The translations under genes and the position numbers were made by a program. A stretch of 64,000 bases of DNA from Acidobacteriota bacterium. GTDB taxonomy: Bacteria > Acidobacteriota > Terriglobia > Terriglobales > Acidobacteriaceae. The stretch is taken from assembly GCA_003225175.1 (NCBI GenBank), contig QIBA01000032.1:124001-188000 (forward strand), read 5' to 3'. The notes beneath the pieces were generated by a model. It was not told the origin of the DNA and did no database searches. It saw nothing but the letters and a program-made list of their open reading frames with translations. The stretch's first letter is position 1. Every line of letters starts with the position of its first letter. Shown here piece after piece: positions 42,782 to 51,158 of this stretch.

Positions 42782-44233
42782 ATGTCACATGACTTACAGA
42801 TTTGGGTGGGTTTGGGGCTCCTTGGACTTTTCCTCCTTTTGACAGGAATCGCCAAGCTGTTCGTAAAAGCTGGACCAAATGAAGCATTGATTGTTTATGG
42901 ATTTCGAGGAAGACGAGTACGAACGGGACGCGGGACTCTCATATTTCCACTGGTTGAGAGTTCAAGAATGTTGTCGCTGGAGCTGATGTCGTTCGATGTA
43001 GCTCCGCAACAGGATCTGTACACGAATCAGGGAGTCGCCGTATCGGTAGAAGCCGTGGCACAGATCAAGGTGAAGTCGGACGAAGTTTCGATCTTCACGG
43101 CAGCCGAGCAATTCCTGACCAAGACGCCAGGGCAGCGCGAAGGCCTGATTCGTCTGGTGATGGAGGGTCATCTGCGCGGCATTATCGGTCAACTCACGGT
43201 GGAACAGATCGTTAAGGAGCCGGAGATGGTTGCCGATCGCATGCGATCGACTTGTTCTGACGATCTGAACAAAATGGGCCTCGAAGTGGTCTCGTTCACG
43301 ATCAAGGAAGTGAAGGACAAGAACGAATACATCGCCAATATGGGACGTCCGGATGTTGCTCGCATCAAGCGCGATGCCGACGTTGCCGCCGCCGAAGCGG
43401 AGCGGGATACGGCGATCAAGCGCGCAGAAGCGCTACGCGAGTCCGCGATCGCAAAGGCCAAGGCCGATCAGGAGCGCGTGCTCGCCGAGACGCTCTCGCA
43501 GGCCAAGCAGGCCGAAGCACAGCGCGATCTTGAGGTCAAAAAAGCTGCCTACTCGGAGCTGATTAAGAAGCAGCAGGCGCAGGCCGATAAGGCTTATGAG
43601 ATCCAGGCCAACATTCAACAGCAGTCGGTGATCGCCGAGGCTGTGAAGGTTCAGCAGATTGAGAAAGAACAGCAGATCAAGGTGCAGGAAGCCGAAATCC
43701 TGCGTCATGAGAAGGAGCTGATCGCGACCGTGCTCAAAGAGGCTGAGATCGAGCGTCAGCGCATTCAGACGCTGGCCGAAGCCGAGCGTCAACGCCAGAC
43801 GCTCGAAGCGGAAGGCCGTGCCTCTGCGACGCGCGCGCAAGGGGAGGCAGAAGCCGAGATCATCTTCAAGAAAGGCGAGGCCGAAGCCAAGGCGATGAAC
43901 GTGAAGGCCGAAGCTTATCAGGAGTGGAACCAGGCGGCCGTTGTCGACAGGCTGATCACCAGTCTTCCCGAAGTGGTCCGTGCGATGGCGGCGCCACTCG
44001 CGAACGTCGATAAGATCACGATCGTCTCCACCGGCAACGATGGAGCGGCAGGCGCCAGCAAAATCACCGGCGACATGGCGAAGATCGCGGCACAAGTTCC
44101 AGCACTGTTCGAAGCCTTCTCCGGCATGAACATGAACGAGCTGCTTGGCCGGGTGAAGCAGTTGAAGTCCGACAAGACAGACGGCGACGCTTCGAAGAAG
44201 AAGTCGGCGGGTGCCGGTTCGCAGACACAGTAA
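42782..44233 (+). CDS. Flotillin family protein (FloT/YuaG-like)
   Basis: SPFH/flotillin protein of 483 residues that scaffolds membrane domains. A short N-terminal membrane segment (GLGLLGLFLLLTGIAKLF) is followed by the SPFH domain (residues 30-190; GQREGLIRLVMEGHLRGIIG). The remainder to about residue 390 is a long Glu/Ala/Gln/Lys coiled coil (EAERDTAIKRAEALRESAI). The C-terminus is Ser/Gly/Lys-rich. GGGAGAAACGTT precedes the ATG. A small imperfect hairpin (44245-44274) lies just after the stop. Confidence 0.9.
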   Translation: MSHDLQIWVGLGLLGLFLLLTGIAKLFVKAGPNEALIVYGFRGRRVRTGRGTLIFPLVESSRMLSLELMSFDVAPQQDLYTNQGVAVSVEAVAQIKVKSDEVSIFTAAEQFLTKTPGQREGLIRLVMEGHLRGIIGQLTVEQIVKEPEMVADRMRSTCSDDLNKMGLEVVSFTIKEVKDKNEYIANMGRPDVARIKRDADVAAAEAERDTAIKRAEALRESAIAKAKADQERVLAETLSQAKQAEAQRDLEVKKAAYSELIKKQQAQADKAYEIQANIQQQSVIAEAVKVQQIEKEQQIKVQEAEILRHEKELIATVLKEAEIERQRIQTLAEAERQRQTLEAEGRASATRAQGEAEAEIIFKKGEAEAKAMNVKAEAYQEWNQAAVVDRLITSLPEVVRAMAAPLANVDKITIVSTGNDGAAGASKITGDMAKIAAQVPALFEAFSGMNMNELLGRVKQLKSDKTDGDASKKKSAGAGSQTQ

Positions 44234-44301
44234 TAAGTTCACAAGGGAGACGCCCGCCAAAGCGAGCGTTTCTCCTGGAAGAATGATTTGCAGGAGTAGT
44301 T

Positions 44302-44451
44302 ATGAATCCATGGAAAGGTGCATTCGTGGCGGTGCTGCTGAGCGGGGTGGTCTTCGGCATTCTTAACGGACACCTCGCCGTGTGGACCGCCGTCGGAGCG
44401 GCACTGGGCGCTGTGCTCGCAGGTCGGGAAAGAAATCGGGTTATGACTTGA
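44302..44451 (+). CDS. 49-residue membrane protein within the flotillin operon
   Basis: MNPWKGAFVAVLLSGVVFGI followed by LNGHLAVWTAVGAALGAVLA and a short basic tail (GRERNRVMT). Two hydrophobic segments are separated by a short polar turn. The ATG at 44302 has AGGAG 5 nt upstream. It sits between flotillin and PspA in the same direction with no terminator before it. No family is recognised. The site, ribosome binding and composition support a real gene that would be missed by length cut-offs. Confidence 0.7.
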   Translation: MNPWKGAFVAVLLSGVVFGILNGHLAVWTAVGAALGAVLAGRERNRVMT

Positions 44452-44541
44452 TTGAGCGATCAGATGGCTCACGACAAATCGTCAAAGGCCCCGAGCACTC
44501 AGATGCAAGGAAATAGCTGATCTACGGAAAGGAGTTGAGTC

Positions 44542-45204
44542 ATGGCATTACTGGAAAGAGTTTCGACATTAATCCGGGCCAACATCAATGACCTGGTCGA
44601 TAAGGCAGAAGATCCCGAGAAGATGATCAAGCAGGTCATCCTCGACATGCAGAACCAGCTTCTTCAGGTGAAAACACAGGTAGCGATTGCGATCGCCGAC
44701 CAGCACCTCCTGGAGAAGAAACAGAAAGAGAACCTCGAGAAAGCAGCCGAGTGGACACGCAAGGCGGAGCTTGCTGTTTCGAAGAAGCAGGACGATCTCG
44801 CACGGGCCGCTATCGAGCGCTCGCTAAGCACGAAACAGACTGCGCAGAACTTCGAGCAGCAGGTTGCCGATCAAAAGATCGAAGTTGAGAACTTGAAGAC
44901 CGCTCTCCGCAAGCTCGAGCAAAAGCTCGAAGAGGCGCAGTCGAAATGCGATGTGCTGGTTGCCCAGGCTCGCCGGTCTCGTGTGGTCGGGAAGGCTCGC
45001 ACCGCGCAGTCCGCTGCTGGCGATGGCAAGCATGTTGAGACTTTCGACCGCATGAAACAAAAGGTTCGGCGCGGCGAAGCTATCAACCACGCGCATCAGG
45101 AGCTAAGCGGCGATTCCATCGAGGATCGTTTCGCGACCTTGGAACGCGAGGACGAAATCGAGCGCCTATTGGCCGAGATCAAGAATAAGAGCGCGTCAGC
45201 GTAG
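44542..45204 (+). CDS. pspA: PspA/IM30/Vipp1 family protein
   Basis: ESCRT-III-like membrane-stress protein of 220 residues, almost entirely helical. The amphipathic N-helix (ALLERVSTLIRANINDLV) is followed by the long coiled coil with AEDPEKMIKQVILDMQNQL, the canonical PspA start. It binds and repairs inner membrane and, in other bacteria, is induced by membrane stress. AAGGAG lies about 8 nt before the ATG. The C-terminus ends in EDEIERLLAEIKNKS. As the last gene of the XRE-flotillin operon it suggests the whole unit responds to envelope damage. Confidence 0.9.
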   Translation: MALLERVSTLIRANINDLVDKAEDPEKMIKQVILDMQNQLLQVKTQVAIAIADQHLLEKKQKENLEKAAEWTRKAELAVSKKQDDLARAAIERSLSTKQTAQNFEQQVADQKIEVENLKTALRKLEQKLEEAQSKCDVLVAQARRSRVVGKARTAQSAAGDGKHVETFDRMKQKVRRGEAINHAHQELSGDSIEDRFATLEREDEIERLLAEIKNKSASA

Positions 45205-45389
45205 ACACGGCTGTCGGCTCTCGGGTGTCGGCGTTCGGCCGACTGCCAGCTGGGAATTCGATACCTGGATTTCCTTTGGCGCTTCGCGATCGTGAGTTGG
45301 ATGGCTCCTTGATGTTCAGTGGCCGACCGCCGACAGCCTACGTCGCAGCAGCGCTCGCGTTAGCAACTCATTTGTGCCATCCTGATTAC

Positions 45390-45659
45390 GTGAAGAGCCA
45401 AAGCCAACGCGACCTTGAAAAACACTGGGCCGAGCAATCAAAGAAACAAACGCCCGCAGAACGCCTCCGCATGAAGGCAGAGAAGTTGCGCAAACGAATC
45501 GAGCGCGACCAAGCCTTGCTCGAGCGACGCCGGAAGCCGGGTGAAGGATCCGCACTGCAACCTGCGGGACAGGCCGCATCTGCAGCTCCTTCGCAGAATG
45601 AACGCAAGTCCAGTAATTCCCAATCGGGTGGATCAGCGCGGCGCAAACTCACGAAATGA
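45390..45659 (+). CDS. Small basic coiled-coil protein, overlapping the CAP gene
   Basis: Frame of 89 residues from GTG 45390 (KSQSQRDLEKHWAEQSKKQT...). The first half is a charged helix rich in Lys, Glu and Arg, the second Ser/Gln/Ala-rich. The sequence upstream in this frame (from 45225) looks like intergenic DNA, so the shorter form is used; no good ribosome site is present. Its stop overlaps the ATG of the CAP gene in an ATGA, which supports a real coupled gene. No family is recognised. Confidence 0.45.
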   Translation: MKSQSQRDLEKHWAEQSKKQTPAERLRMKAEKLRKRIERDQALLERRRKPGEGSALQPAGQAASAAPSQNERKSSNSQSGGSARRKLTK

Positions 45660-46462
45660 TGCGAGTATCGCGCCTTGTAATGCTGCTCTCTTGTCTTGTT
45701 TCGTTGCGGCTGCTCAGTCAGGAGATCACCAGCACAACGCAAATGGAGCAGCAGATACTCGAGTGGACCAACGAGGAGCGCGCGAAGGTCAACGCTCCGC
45801 CCCTCAAGTGGAATAACCGGCTGGCGATCGCCGCACGCTTACATTCTGACGAGATGGCCAACCACAAAGAGCTGACCCATCAGCTCAAGGGGGAGCCGCC
45901 TTTTACTCAGCGGCTATCGGAGCATGGCGCAAAGTTCAGCGGCGCCGCCGAGAATGTGGGTTACGCTGACAGCCCCGAGGAGCTGCAGAGCGGGTGGATG
46001 CACTCGCCGGGCCATCGCTCTAACGTGCTTAATCCTGTGTATACCGAATTGGGAGTCGGAATCGTGCGTGCCGGTAACCGTCTCTGGGCTACCGAAGATT
46101 TTGCAACCGGGCTGCAGAATCTCTCATCGGACGATTTCGAACAAGCCGTTGACCAGCAGATTGCATCCCGTCGCAGTCGTCGCCGCCTCGGAGCACTGAA
46201 AGCGACTCATGCTCCACAGCTGCGTCGCGTCGCCTGCTCCGGTGAAAGCTCCGCGAGCGCGGCCTTTGCCGCGTTGCCGCATCGTGACATGCAGGCGTCC
46301 GCATTCAATTTCACCACGGCAACTCCGAACGATCTTCCCGCCAATGCCATGAGCAAAGTGCTCGAGCTCCCCTCCGGTGGTTACTCCATCGGAGCTTGCC
46401 CAACCAAGGCCGATAATAATGGGATGAGTACCTACCGCGTACTCTTAGTCTTGTATCGCTGA
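45656..46462 (+). CDS. CAP/SCP-domain exported protein
   Basis: Protein of 268 residues with a signal (LVMLLSCLVSLRLLSQ). The CAP domain (residues 30-150) has EWTNEERAKVNAPPL, LHSDEMANHKELTHQ and SPGHRSNVLNPVYTELGVGI, matching the two His and Glu positions. Unlike short CAP proteins it continues for about 110 residues with a Ser/Ala-rich stretch and a Cys-containing tail (RRVACSGESSASAAF). Convergent with the next gene, whose stop is 3 nt away. Role unknown; bacterial CAP proteins are mostly of unknown function. Confidence 0.82.
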   Translation: MMRVSRLVMLLSCLVSLRLLSQEITSTTQMEQQILEWTNEERAKVNAPPLKWNNRLAIAARLHSDEMANHKELTHQLKGEPPFTQRLSEHGAKFSGAAENVGYADSPEELQSGWMHSPGHRSNVLNPVYTELGVGIVRAGNRLWATEDFATGLQNLSSDDFEQAVDQQIASRRSRRRLGALKATHAPQLRRVACSGESSASAAFAALPHRDMQASAFNFTTATPNDLPANAMSKVLELPSGGYSIGACPTKADNNGMSTYRVLLVLYR

Positions 46463-46465
46463 GAT

Positions 46466-47296
46466 TCACGCAAGCACTGCGACCAGGGACAACGCTTGTA
46501 TAGCCAATGCTCGGTCTCCCCTTATCTCGACCTCGAGCGCCGCGGCCTGTGCATCAACAGCCTTGGTGAAAACGCGCCAAGCGAGCTCTTGATCCATCTT
46601 TAACGTTGCGTCCGCAGATGGCGCGTTTTCTGTAAGATGCCATCCAGCGTTGGCCCTCTCCACGAACCAGGAACCTCCAGCCTCGCCGCTGATTTCAATC
46701 TCAACGATCGTTCGTTCCCGCGCCCGCACGGACCGAAAGGCATGCGGCATGCCCCGCATGAAAGTATCGAGCACCGGGAAGTAGAGTTCGCGATTGCTGA
46801 TTCCTGGGCGCCCGACGGCCACGCGAATCTGTTGCTGATGATGCCAACGCTCCGTGTACTCGCGAGCGACGTCGAACCAGTTCGCGGAACTCTCCTCGCC
46901 AGCCCAAGTAACTCCCCAGAGAGCAGGAGCATTGGGATCAAGTCCGCGGAAGAAAGCGTGCACTTCGTTCGACGTGATCTCCATGAGATCGATCAAAACT
47001 CGCGGGCTGAGGCGACGCGCGGCCTGCACCCACTCGGCGTTGTTGCGATTGATGAAACCTATAAAGGCTTCGTAACCGTCTCGCGGCGGAGCCGTCAGGC
47101 CTAAGAATCCGTCACGCTGAATAGAGAGCCGTTTGAAATTGCCATCGAGCAGGTGCGCCGTCACATCCTTAACCGTCCATTGCTTTGCCAAAGTGGGATG
47201 CGACCACTCGTCATGGCGCAGGCACCTGAGCAGTTCGATCAGTTTGCCTTCAAGGATCGGGAACAGGTCGAGTGTGAGGATCGGCTTGAGAGACAT
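46466..47296 (-). CDS. DinB-like / maleylpyruvate isomerase N-terminal domain protein
   Basis: Cytoplasmic protein of 276 residues with the MDMPI_N (DinB-like) four-helix fold: KQWTVKDVTAHLLDGN supplies an early His and EYTERWHHQQQIR the later metal-binding His pair. The C-terminal third (SADATLKMDQELAWRVFTKA) resembles the sterol-carrier-like domain that follows MDMPI_N in mycothiol-dependent relatives. Acidobacteria do not make mycothiol as far as I know, so the thiol partner is unclear. Proposed substrate is unknown. Confidence 0.75.
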   Translation of the reverse strand: MSLKPILTLDLFPILEGKLIELLRCLRHDEWSHPTLAKQWTVKDVTAHLLDGNFKRLSIQRDGFLGLTAPPRDGYEAFIGFINRNNAEWVQAARRLSPRVLIDLMEITSNEVHAFFRGLDPNAPALWGVTWAGEESSANWFDVAREYTERWHHQQQIRVAVGRPGISNRELYFPVLDTFMRGMPHAFRSVRARERTIVEIEISGEAGGSWFVERANAGWHLTENAPSADATLKMDQELAWRVFTKAVDAQAAALEVEIRGDRALAIQALSLVAVLA

Positions 47297-47337
47297 TTGC
47301 GAATGAGTATCGCAAACCTGCTTTACGAAGCCAAAAA

Positions 47338-47362
47338 ATAAAAAGGGCTGCCGCAGCAGCCC
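47338..47362 (-). terminator. Terminator of the TonB receptor gene
   Basis: GGGCTGC-CGCA-GCAGCCC with flanking AAAAA / CCTT. On the minus strand it is followed by TTTTTATTTTTTGG, a strong T-run. Confidence 0.85.
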
Positions 47363-47380
47363 CTTGCGATTCTCTCGCGA

Positions 47381-50300
47381 TCAGAAAAGGAACTTCACCG
47401 ACAATTGAACTTGCAGCGGATCCCCAACGCCTTCGCGCAGGAACCCGTCGAAGTTGAACAGTGCCGGACTAACCAGCGGATTGACGTTGTTCTTATTGTT
47501 GAAGCTGTTGAACATCTCCACTTGCGGGATTAATGCATAACGGTCGCCAAAATGGAACGGACGGGTTCCGCGCCAGTCAAAGCTGAAGTAGCCGTTGTCT
47601 TTGCGCAGGTGATTGCGTCCGCAGTCAATTCCGTTCACGACGCGGGTCCTTGAATTATTCGAGCTGCACGGTGCGCCAGTGCCTGTGCCGAGAGGGTTGT
47701 CAGTAATCGGCTGGGCCGTATGCGCCTGGATGCGCGGACTGAATTCGATTCCGTATGGCAGCTTCATGTAGGCGAACATATTGAATCTGTGCCGCTCATC
47801 GCGGTCTGAGAATGCATAGTCTTTACGGAAGTCAAAACGATTGAAGTAGCGGAAGGTGAAGGGATCGCGCTCGTTGGAGTCATCGTCAAGATCTTCCGAA
47901 AGCGTGTAGTTGAACTCCAGCTGATAGTTCTGGCTGAAGCTCTTTCTGCCTCCGACGGTCATGCCGCGGTAGAGCGAGTGGGCAGTGCTCTGAGTATCGG
48001 TAACCGCTCCGAGATTCGTGAATGGTCCGGCAGCGTAGCTGACCGTATCGACATTGTCGGTTGGTTTAATTGGCAGTGCAGCTCCAGTATTCGGATTTAC
48101 GAATCGCGTCAGGTAAACGCCTTTCGAAATCGTGAGATCAAGATAGCCTGTCCAATTCGTGGCCAGCTCCTGCTGGAAGGCAAAGTTCCCGGTGTAAGTG
48201 CGAGGATTGTTGTAGTTGCGATTGAAGACCGTGACGCCGGGCTGGAACGGGAATGCTCCGCCAGCTGGCGGAGTGAAGTGGATGAAATCCGGCCACTGTG
48301 GCTTTGGACCGTTCGGGCTAATGAAGACTTGAGTGTAGGCTGGCGGAACTCCGGGGCAAGAGCCGTCTGCGGGAGGCGACGCCAAAGGACAAGTTGCCAC
48401 ATTTCCCGCAAACAGCGTTTGTTGCTGCACGCCGTTCGTGGTGATCGCTCCTACCTGAGTAAGCATGTTCAACTCCGCGTTGTAGATGCCCCAGCTGGCG
48501 CGCACAACGGACTTCTGGTTGTTCCTGATGTCCCACGACACGCCGATCCTCGGCTGAAACATCTTGGTTGCGTTCGGTATCTTGCCGTCGGATGGGAATC
48601 GAGAATCGCTCAAATTCGTGCCATATGCGGCCTTCGATGGCGGGATTACCGGATCGGGAAAAGTCTGAGCCTCCCAGCGTAAGCCGTAATTGAAGGTGAT
48701 GTTTGGCCGGAACTGCCATTTGTCTTGCAGGAAAAACGCGTAGTTATTGTTGTTGATGTCCGAAGCTCCGGGTGTGAGGTTCGATAAGCCTGTCGGAGCT
48801 CCCTGGAGATAGAGAAGCAATGGACTGGCTGTGGCCTTAAAACCGTCTGGGCATGTTTCGCCCTGATTCAAGAATGTGCCATTCGCGCATTCTGCGGTGC
48901 TTGGTCCAAAGCCATGGCTGGTTGCCGTTCCCGGTGTCGCGTAGTGCAGGAATCCGACAACCGAGTCGAAAATGTAGCGGCCCTCGAAGAATCCGCGGAA
49001 GACCTGCGCGTTGTTGCTGTGCAGGAACTCTCCACCGAACTTAATGGTGTGATTTCCGGAGACGATGGAGAAGTTGTCGCGCACCTGAGTACGCTTGAAT
49101 ACTTCATCAATATTAGGTCCAAGAAAGAATGGATTTCCGAAACGGAAGGTTGGTGAAGTCGGCCCGCCGAAGCCCATCGCCGTATCGGCCGGCACGTTTG
49201 ATGTAACCGCCGAGCGAGGCCGATCCTCTCGCGAGAAGGTGAAGTGACCTTCGTTTAGCTTCTTCGCCGAGACCGTGGTGAACAGGTTGAAATTGACGGA
49301 GTTGATTTTCGATGGACCTTCAATTCCGTTGGCCGAGGTGCCATATGTGGGTACGTCGAAGGTCTGATTGAGATTGTTGGACCGATCAAAGTTATAAGAT
49401 GCGCTCAGATTATTCGCCTGGTTCACGTTCCAGTCGTATTTGCCGAGTAGGGCTGTGTTGTGAATCTCGTGCTGTACCGGTAGGCCTTCGTTCTGGTTAC
49501 GGCTGCTATTAAAGAAGTTGAGCAGAGCCACGCGCTGGCATTCTGCATTGCCTCCGATCAATGTGTCACCACTTCCAACCACTGGAGTCCCTGAACATGT
49601 ACCCAGAGCAGTACTCAAATTCGGGCGATTGAGGTTTTCCAGAATCTGTTCGAAGGCGCCAAAGAAGAACATCTTCTGCTTAACGATTGGACCACCGACC
49701 GTTCCACCGAACTGCTCACGATGAAAGTCCTGTAGCGGCTTACCGTCGGAGGTATCGGCACTGAGTGCCTCCAGACGCTGAAAGTGAAAGGCGCTCCCGT
49801 GCAGCTGGTCGGTACCTGATTTTGTAATCACGTTCACAACGCCCCCAGCAGTGCGTCCGAACTCAGCTGTGGCTCCGGTGGCAACCACCTGGAATTCCTT
49901 TACGGCATCGAGCGTAATGTCAATGGCCGCACGCTGTCCGCCGACTTGTTCGCCAAAGAATCCGTTGTTGTAATCACCGCCGTCGAGGCTGATGTTGTTG
50001 TAAATTCCGCGCTGGCCGGCGAAGTTGATCTCGTCCCCGTCCGGACCTTGTACGATGCTGACCCCGGGTGTAAGCGTCAGCAGGTCTTCAAACTTCCTTC
50101 CCAGAATGGGAGTTTGATCGATGGTTATGTTGTTCAGCGTACTGCTTGATTCGGTTGCGGTGGTATCGATTGTGGTTGTGGCATTGACGGTGACCGTCTC
50201 TCCGGCTGTCGATACCTTCATCGTCATGCTCAGGCTTCTTGCCTGGCCGACGGTTAGGTCGATCCCCTGCGTGACTATTGTCGAAAAGCCTTCCTTTTTA

Positions 50301-50551
50301 GCAATGACCTCGTATCGGCCGGGAGTCAACGCCAGGAAAGCGAACCTGCCGTTTTCGTCGCTTGTGGCAGCCTGTCTTATTTGCGTGTCGAGGTTGTGCG
50401 CTTCGACAGATGCGCCGGGTATGACTGCGCCGGAGGGATCGAGCACCGTTCCTTGAATTACGCCGGTTGTGATCTGGGTTTGAGAGAAAGCAACGCCTGT
50501 CATCAGGAGAATGGCAAGCACGAATAGAGGAATACGACTCTGGGAGATCAT
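47381..50551 (-). CDS. Oar-like TonB-dependent outer-membrane receptor with N-terminal carboxypeptidase-regulatory-like domain
   Basis: Outer-membrane receptor of about 1056 residues. ATG at 50551 begins a signal (FVLAILLMTGVAFSQ) and has AGGAG 6 nt upstream. Residues 25-105 form a CarboxypepD_reg-like Ig domain (GTVLDPSGAVIPGASVEAH; NGRFAFLALTPGRYEV). The plug domain contains FEDLLTLTPG and ISLDGGDYN, and a beta-barrel of alternating strands follows to a C-terminal Phe (LSVKFLF). Such receptors take up polysaccharide or protein fragments. No SusD-like partner is adjacent. Substrate unknown. Confidence 0.9.
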   Translation of the reverse strand: MISQSRIPLFVLAILLMTGVAFSQTQITTGVIQGTVLDPSGAVIPGASVEAHNLDTQIRQAATSDENGRFAFLALTPGRYEVIAKKEGFSTIVTQGIDLTVGQARSLSMTMKVSTAGETVTVNATTTIDTTATESSSTLNNITIDQTPILGRKFEDLLTLTPGVSIVQGPDGDEINFAGQRGIYNNISLDGGDYNNGFFGEQVGGQRAAIDITLDAVKEFQVVATGATAEFGRTAGGVVNVITKSGTDQLHGSAFHFQRLEALSADTSDGKPLQDFHREQFGGTVGGPIVKQKMFFFGAFEQILENLNRPNLSTALGTCSGTPVVGSGDTLIGGNAECQRVALLNFFNSSRNQNEGLPVQHEIHNTALLGKYDWNVNQANNLSASYNFDRSNNLNQTFDVPTYGTSANGIEGPSKINSVNFNLFTTVSAKKLNEGHFTFSREDRPRSAVTSNVPADTAMGFGGPTSPTFRFGNPFFLGPNIDEVFKRTQVRDNFSIVSGNHTIKFGGEFLHSNNAQVFRGFFEGRYIFDSVVGFLHYATPGTATSHGFGPSTAECANGTFLNQGETCPDGFKATASPLLLYLQGAPTGLSNLTPGASDINNNNYAFFLQDKWQFRPNITFNYGLRWEAQTFPDPVIPPSKAAYGTNLSDSRFPSDGKIPNATKMFQPRIGVSWDIRNNQKSVVRASWGIYNAELNMLTQVGAITTNGVQQQTLFAGNVATCPLASPPADGSCPGVPPAYTQVFISPNGPKPQWPDFIHFTPPAGGAFPFQPGVTVFNRNYNNPRTYTGNFAFQQELATNWTGYLDLTISKGVYLTRFVNPNTGAALPIKPTDNVDTVSYAAGPFTNLGAVTDTQSTAHSLYRGMTVGGRKSFSQNYQLEFNYTLSEDLDDDSNERDPFTFRYFNRFDFRKDYAFSDRDERHRFNMFAYMKLPYGIEFSPRIQAHTAQPITDNPLGTGTGAPCSSNNSRTRVVNGIDCGRNHLRKDNGYFSFDWRGTRPFHFGDRYALIPQVEMFNSFNNKNNVNPLVSPALFNFDGFLREGVGDPLQVQLSVKFLF

Positions 50552-50854
50552 TCGGGACTCCTGTGCACATTTCCGGCCACACGCCAACCGGGACCTTCGT
50601 TTCAGCTTCTTGGGAAGTCGCAGAATGTTAATCCAAAAGTCGCGCAGTTGCACTAGTCAAAATTCGTATCTGTCGATGACTCCTACCAGTTGAGTGGAAG
50701 ACCTGAGGGAGCCCTGACGATAAATAGTGTTCGCGGTTAGCAGGCAGAGAACAAAAAAATAATCATCCCGCAATGGAACCCGAGAACATTTTTCCGCGTA
50801 CTCACTAACGACAACGCGAAAACGTCGTCTATAGATGCGAGAGGAGAAAATACA
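50552..50854. other. 303-bp divergent spacer with no gene
   Basis: Lies between the TonB receptor and the small membrane protein gene, so holds both promoters. A short imperfect repeat ACGAC-(11 nt)-GTCGT occurs at about 50806-50827 with TATAGA right after, near the small gene. No firm motif otherwise. Confidence 0.35.
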
Positions 50855-50971
50855 ATGTTTGACGCAAAATACAACTCACTGATCGACAACGCATGGTTCC
50901 GCATCGCCGTGAATTGCGCCGTGTTTGCGGTATGGGCTGGGGTAACTTTTGGATCGCTGGCAGCCAAGTAG
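50855..50971 (+). CDS. 38-residue single-span membrane protein
   Basis: MFDAKYNSLIDNAWFRIAVN followed by a hydrophobic span (CAVFAVWAGVTFGSLAAK). The ATG at 50855 has GAGGAG about 8 nt upstream and a strong terminator follows at 51066-51103. No family is recognised; small proteins of this kind often associate with larger membrane complexes. Divergent from the TonB receptor. Confidence 0.6.
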   Translation: MFDAKYNSLIDNAWFRIAVNCAVFAVWAGVTFGSLAAK

Positions 50972-51065
50972 TGTTTGTACGAGGTTCTTGGGTTTAGTTG
51001 TGAGGACCCTGCAGTACAAATACTCCGCATTCATAACCGGTCCTGATCGCTTGCGACGGGATCTG

Positions 51066-51103
51066 GGGCGGCTAACCGGCCGCCAAGTTTAGCCGCCCGT
51101 TTT
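51066..51103 (+). terminator. Terminator after the small membrane protein gene
   Basis: GGGCGGCTAA / TTAGCCGCCC, a perfect 10-bp stem with 13-nt loop, followed by GTTTTGGGG. The T-run is short. Confidence 0.65.
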
Positions 51104-51158
51104 GGGGTGACGAATAGTCAGGCGAAGGCAGGGCGTCTCCGCTGATGTAATAGCGAAC

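Noticed and set aside
43433-44260. 275-residue minus-strand frame opposite flotillin
   Set aside because: Leu/Gly-rich antisense translation of the flotillin coiled coil, overlapping a clear conserved gene. No independent support.
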